Below, one piece after another: positions 33,637-33,916 of a stretch of 33,916 nucleotides of DNA. The DNA comes from a bacterium (GTDB lineage: Bacteria; Bacillota; Bacilli; Lactobacillales; Streptococcaceae), in the NCBI GenBank assembly GCA_905221105.1, contig CAJNBW010000011.1, positions 1-33,916 on the forward strand, in the 5' to 3' direction. Position numbers and translations under genes: made by a program. Every line of letters starts with the position of its first letter. Within the stretch, counting starts at the first letter, position 1. A model generated the notes under the pieces. That model searched no databases and was not told the origin of the DNA. It worked only from the letters and a program-made list of their open reading frames with translations.

Positions 33637-33916
33637 TTAAACTTCTTCATCCTCTTTACGACGACGTCCTCCTACAAGACCTAAACTAAGTAAAGCACTT
33701 GTAATTGCAACTGGAATAGCTAATGTTGATTTTACTGTACCAGTATTAGGTAATGCTTTCGCTGCTGCCTTGACATCATCTAGACTTCCAACTGTATGCA
33801 CTGCTTTAATAGCCGCCACTCCAGCTGTTTTGGCTGTTGCTACTTTGTCCGCATCATCCGCTGCTGTAATCTTAGCTTCTTCTGCTGCTTTCGTATCATC
33901 AACGGCTTTTTCTTTC
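33637..33916 (-). CDS. LPXTG-anchored surface protein, C-terminal part only
   Basis: The frame enters from the right edge; 92 residues are visible and no start is in the window. An Ala/Lys/Asp-rich helical repeat-like stretch (KAVDDTKAAEEAKITAADDA, then VATAKTAGVAAIKAVHTVG) leads directly to the sortase signal LPNTG, a hydrophobic segment (STLAIPVAITSALLSLGLVGG) given here as type only, and the basic tail GRRRKEDEEV. Sortase A would link it to peptidoglycan. There is no Pro-rich wall-spanning stretch before the motif. The gene is a different one from the adhesin at the left edge. Confidence 0.88.
   Translation of the reverse strand, partial: KEKAVDDTKAAEEAKITAADDADKVATAKTAGVAAIKAVHTVGSLDDVKAAAKALPNTGTVKSTLAIPVAITSALLSLGLVGGRRRKEDEEV

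Noticed and set aside
1..33916. tRNA, rRNA or replication origin
   Set aside because: No cloverleaf with a conserved T-loop, no rRNA sequence and no DnaA-box cluster were seen while reading both strands.

Overview
The window looks like chromosome of a mitis-group Streptococcus (S. mitis, S. oralis or a close relative of S. pneumoniae). Support comes from the low-GC coding style, extended -10 promoters (TGnTATAAT), strong GGAG ribosome sites, a YSIRK-type surface protein, a BOX-like repeat remnant, and a housekeeping set whose order (pgm-bta; vicRKX; mutY; pta-rluD-nadK-relQ; CYTH-prs-cysteine desulfurase-rex; radC-pcrA; fhs; coaB-coaC-ECF) I recognise from that group. This is by memory of the families; no search was run.

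Layout. 1-6275 (minus) is the N-terminal 2091 residues of a giant YSIRK adhesin with Muc_B2/MucBP_2-type repeats that runs off the left edge. It has a near-ideal promoter and a TA dinucleotide tract in its leader. 6276-6745 is non-housekeeping sequence with one possible 48-residue peptide. 6746-9360 is a tandem array of Rpn-family PD-(D/E)XK nuclease genes: two full copies, one 5'-truncated copy and a short fourth fragment. 9361-9590 holds a long hairpin and a BOX-like end.

9660-11837 (plus) is pgm and bta. 11875-23761 carries a voltage-gated-type K+ channel, the essential VicRKX (WalRKJ) envelope two-component operon, mutY, pta and the rluD-nadK-relQ operon, all on minus; then CYTH, prs, a cysteine desulfurase and two small conserved genes on plus. 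23844-25192 has the redox repressor gene rex with a likely operator, and a class I glutamine amidotransferase; radC, pcrA and fhs follow on minus. 30287-32086 is coaB-coaC plus a probable pantothenate ECF component. 32263-33317 is niaX-niaR (niacin uptake and its NAD-pathway repressor) with a clear NiaR operator. 33314-33506 is a broken gene remnant. 33637-33916 is the LPNTG-anchored C-terminus of a second surface protein.

Functional themes are cofactor supply (CoA, NAD, niacin, NADP, one-carbon folate, PRPP), nucleotide signalling and redox control (relQ, nadK, rex), and cell-wall homeostasis (vic). The most interesting accessory region is the Rpn array. All three long copies contain an in-frame GGAGG-8 nt-ATG inside the gene that would make a separate 81-93 residue C-terminal protein. 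This matches the intragenic antitoxin arrangement reported for E. coli Rpn antiphage toxins, and the truncated third copy would encode only that antitoxin-like part. Two genes (coaB, mutY) appear to be transcribed without a leader.
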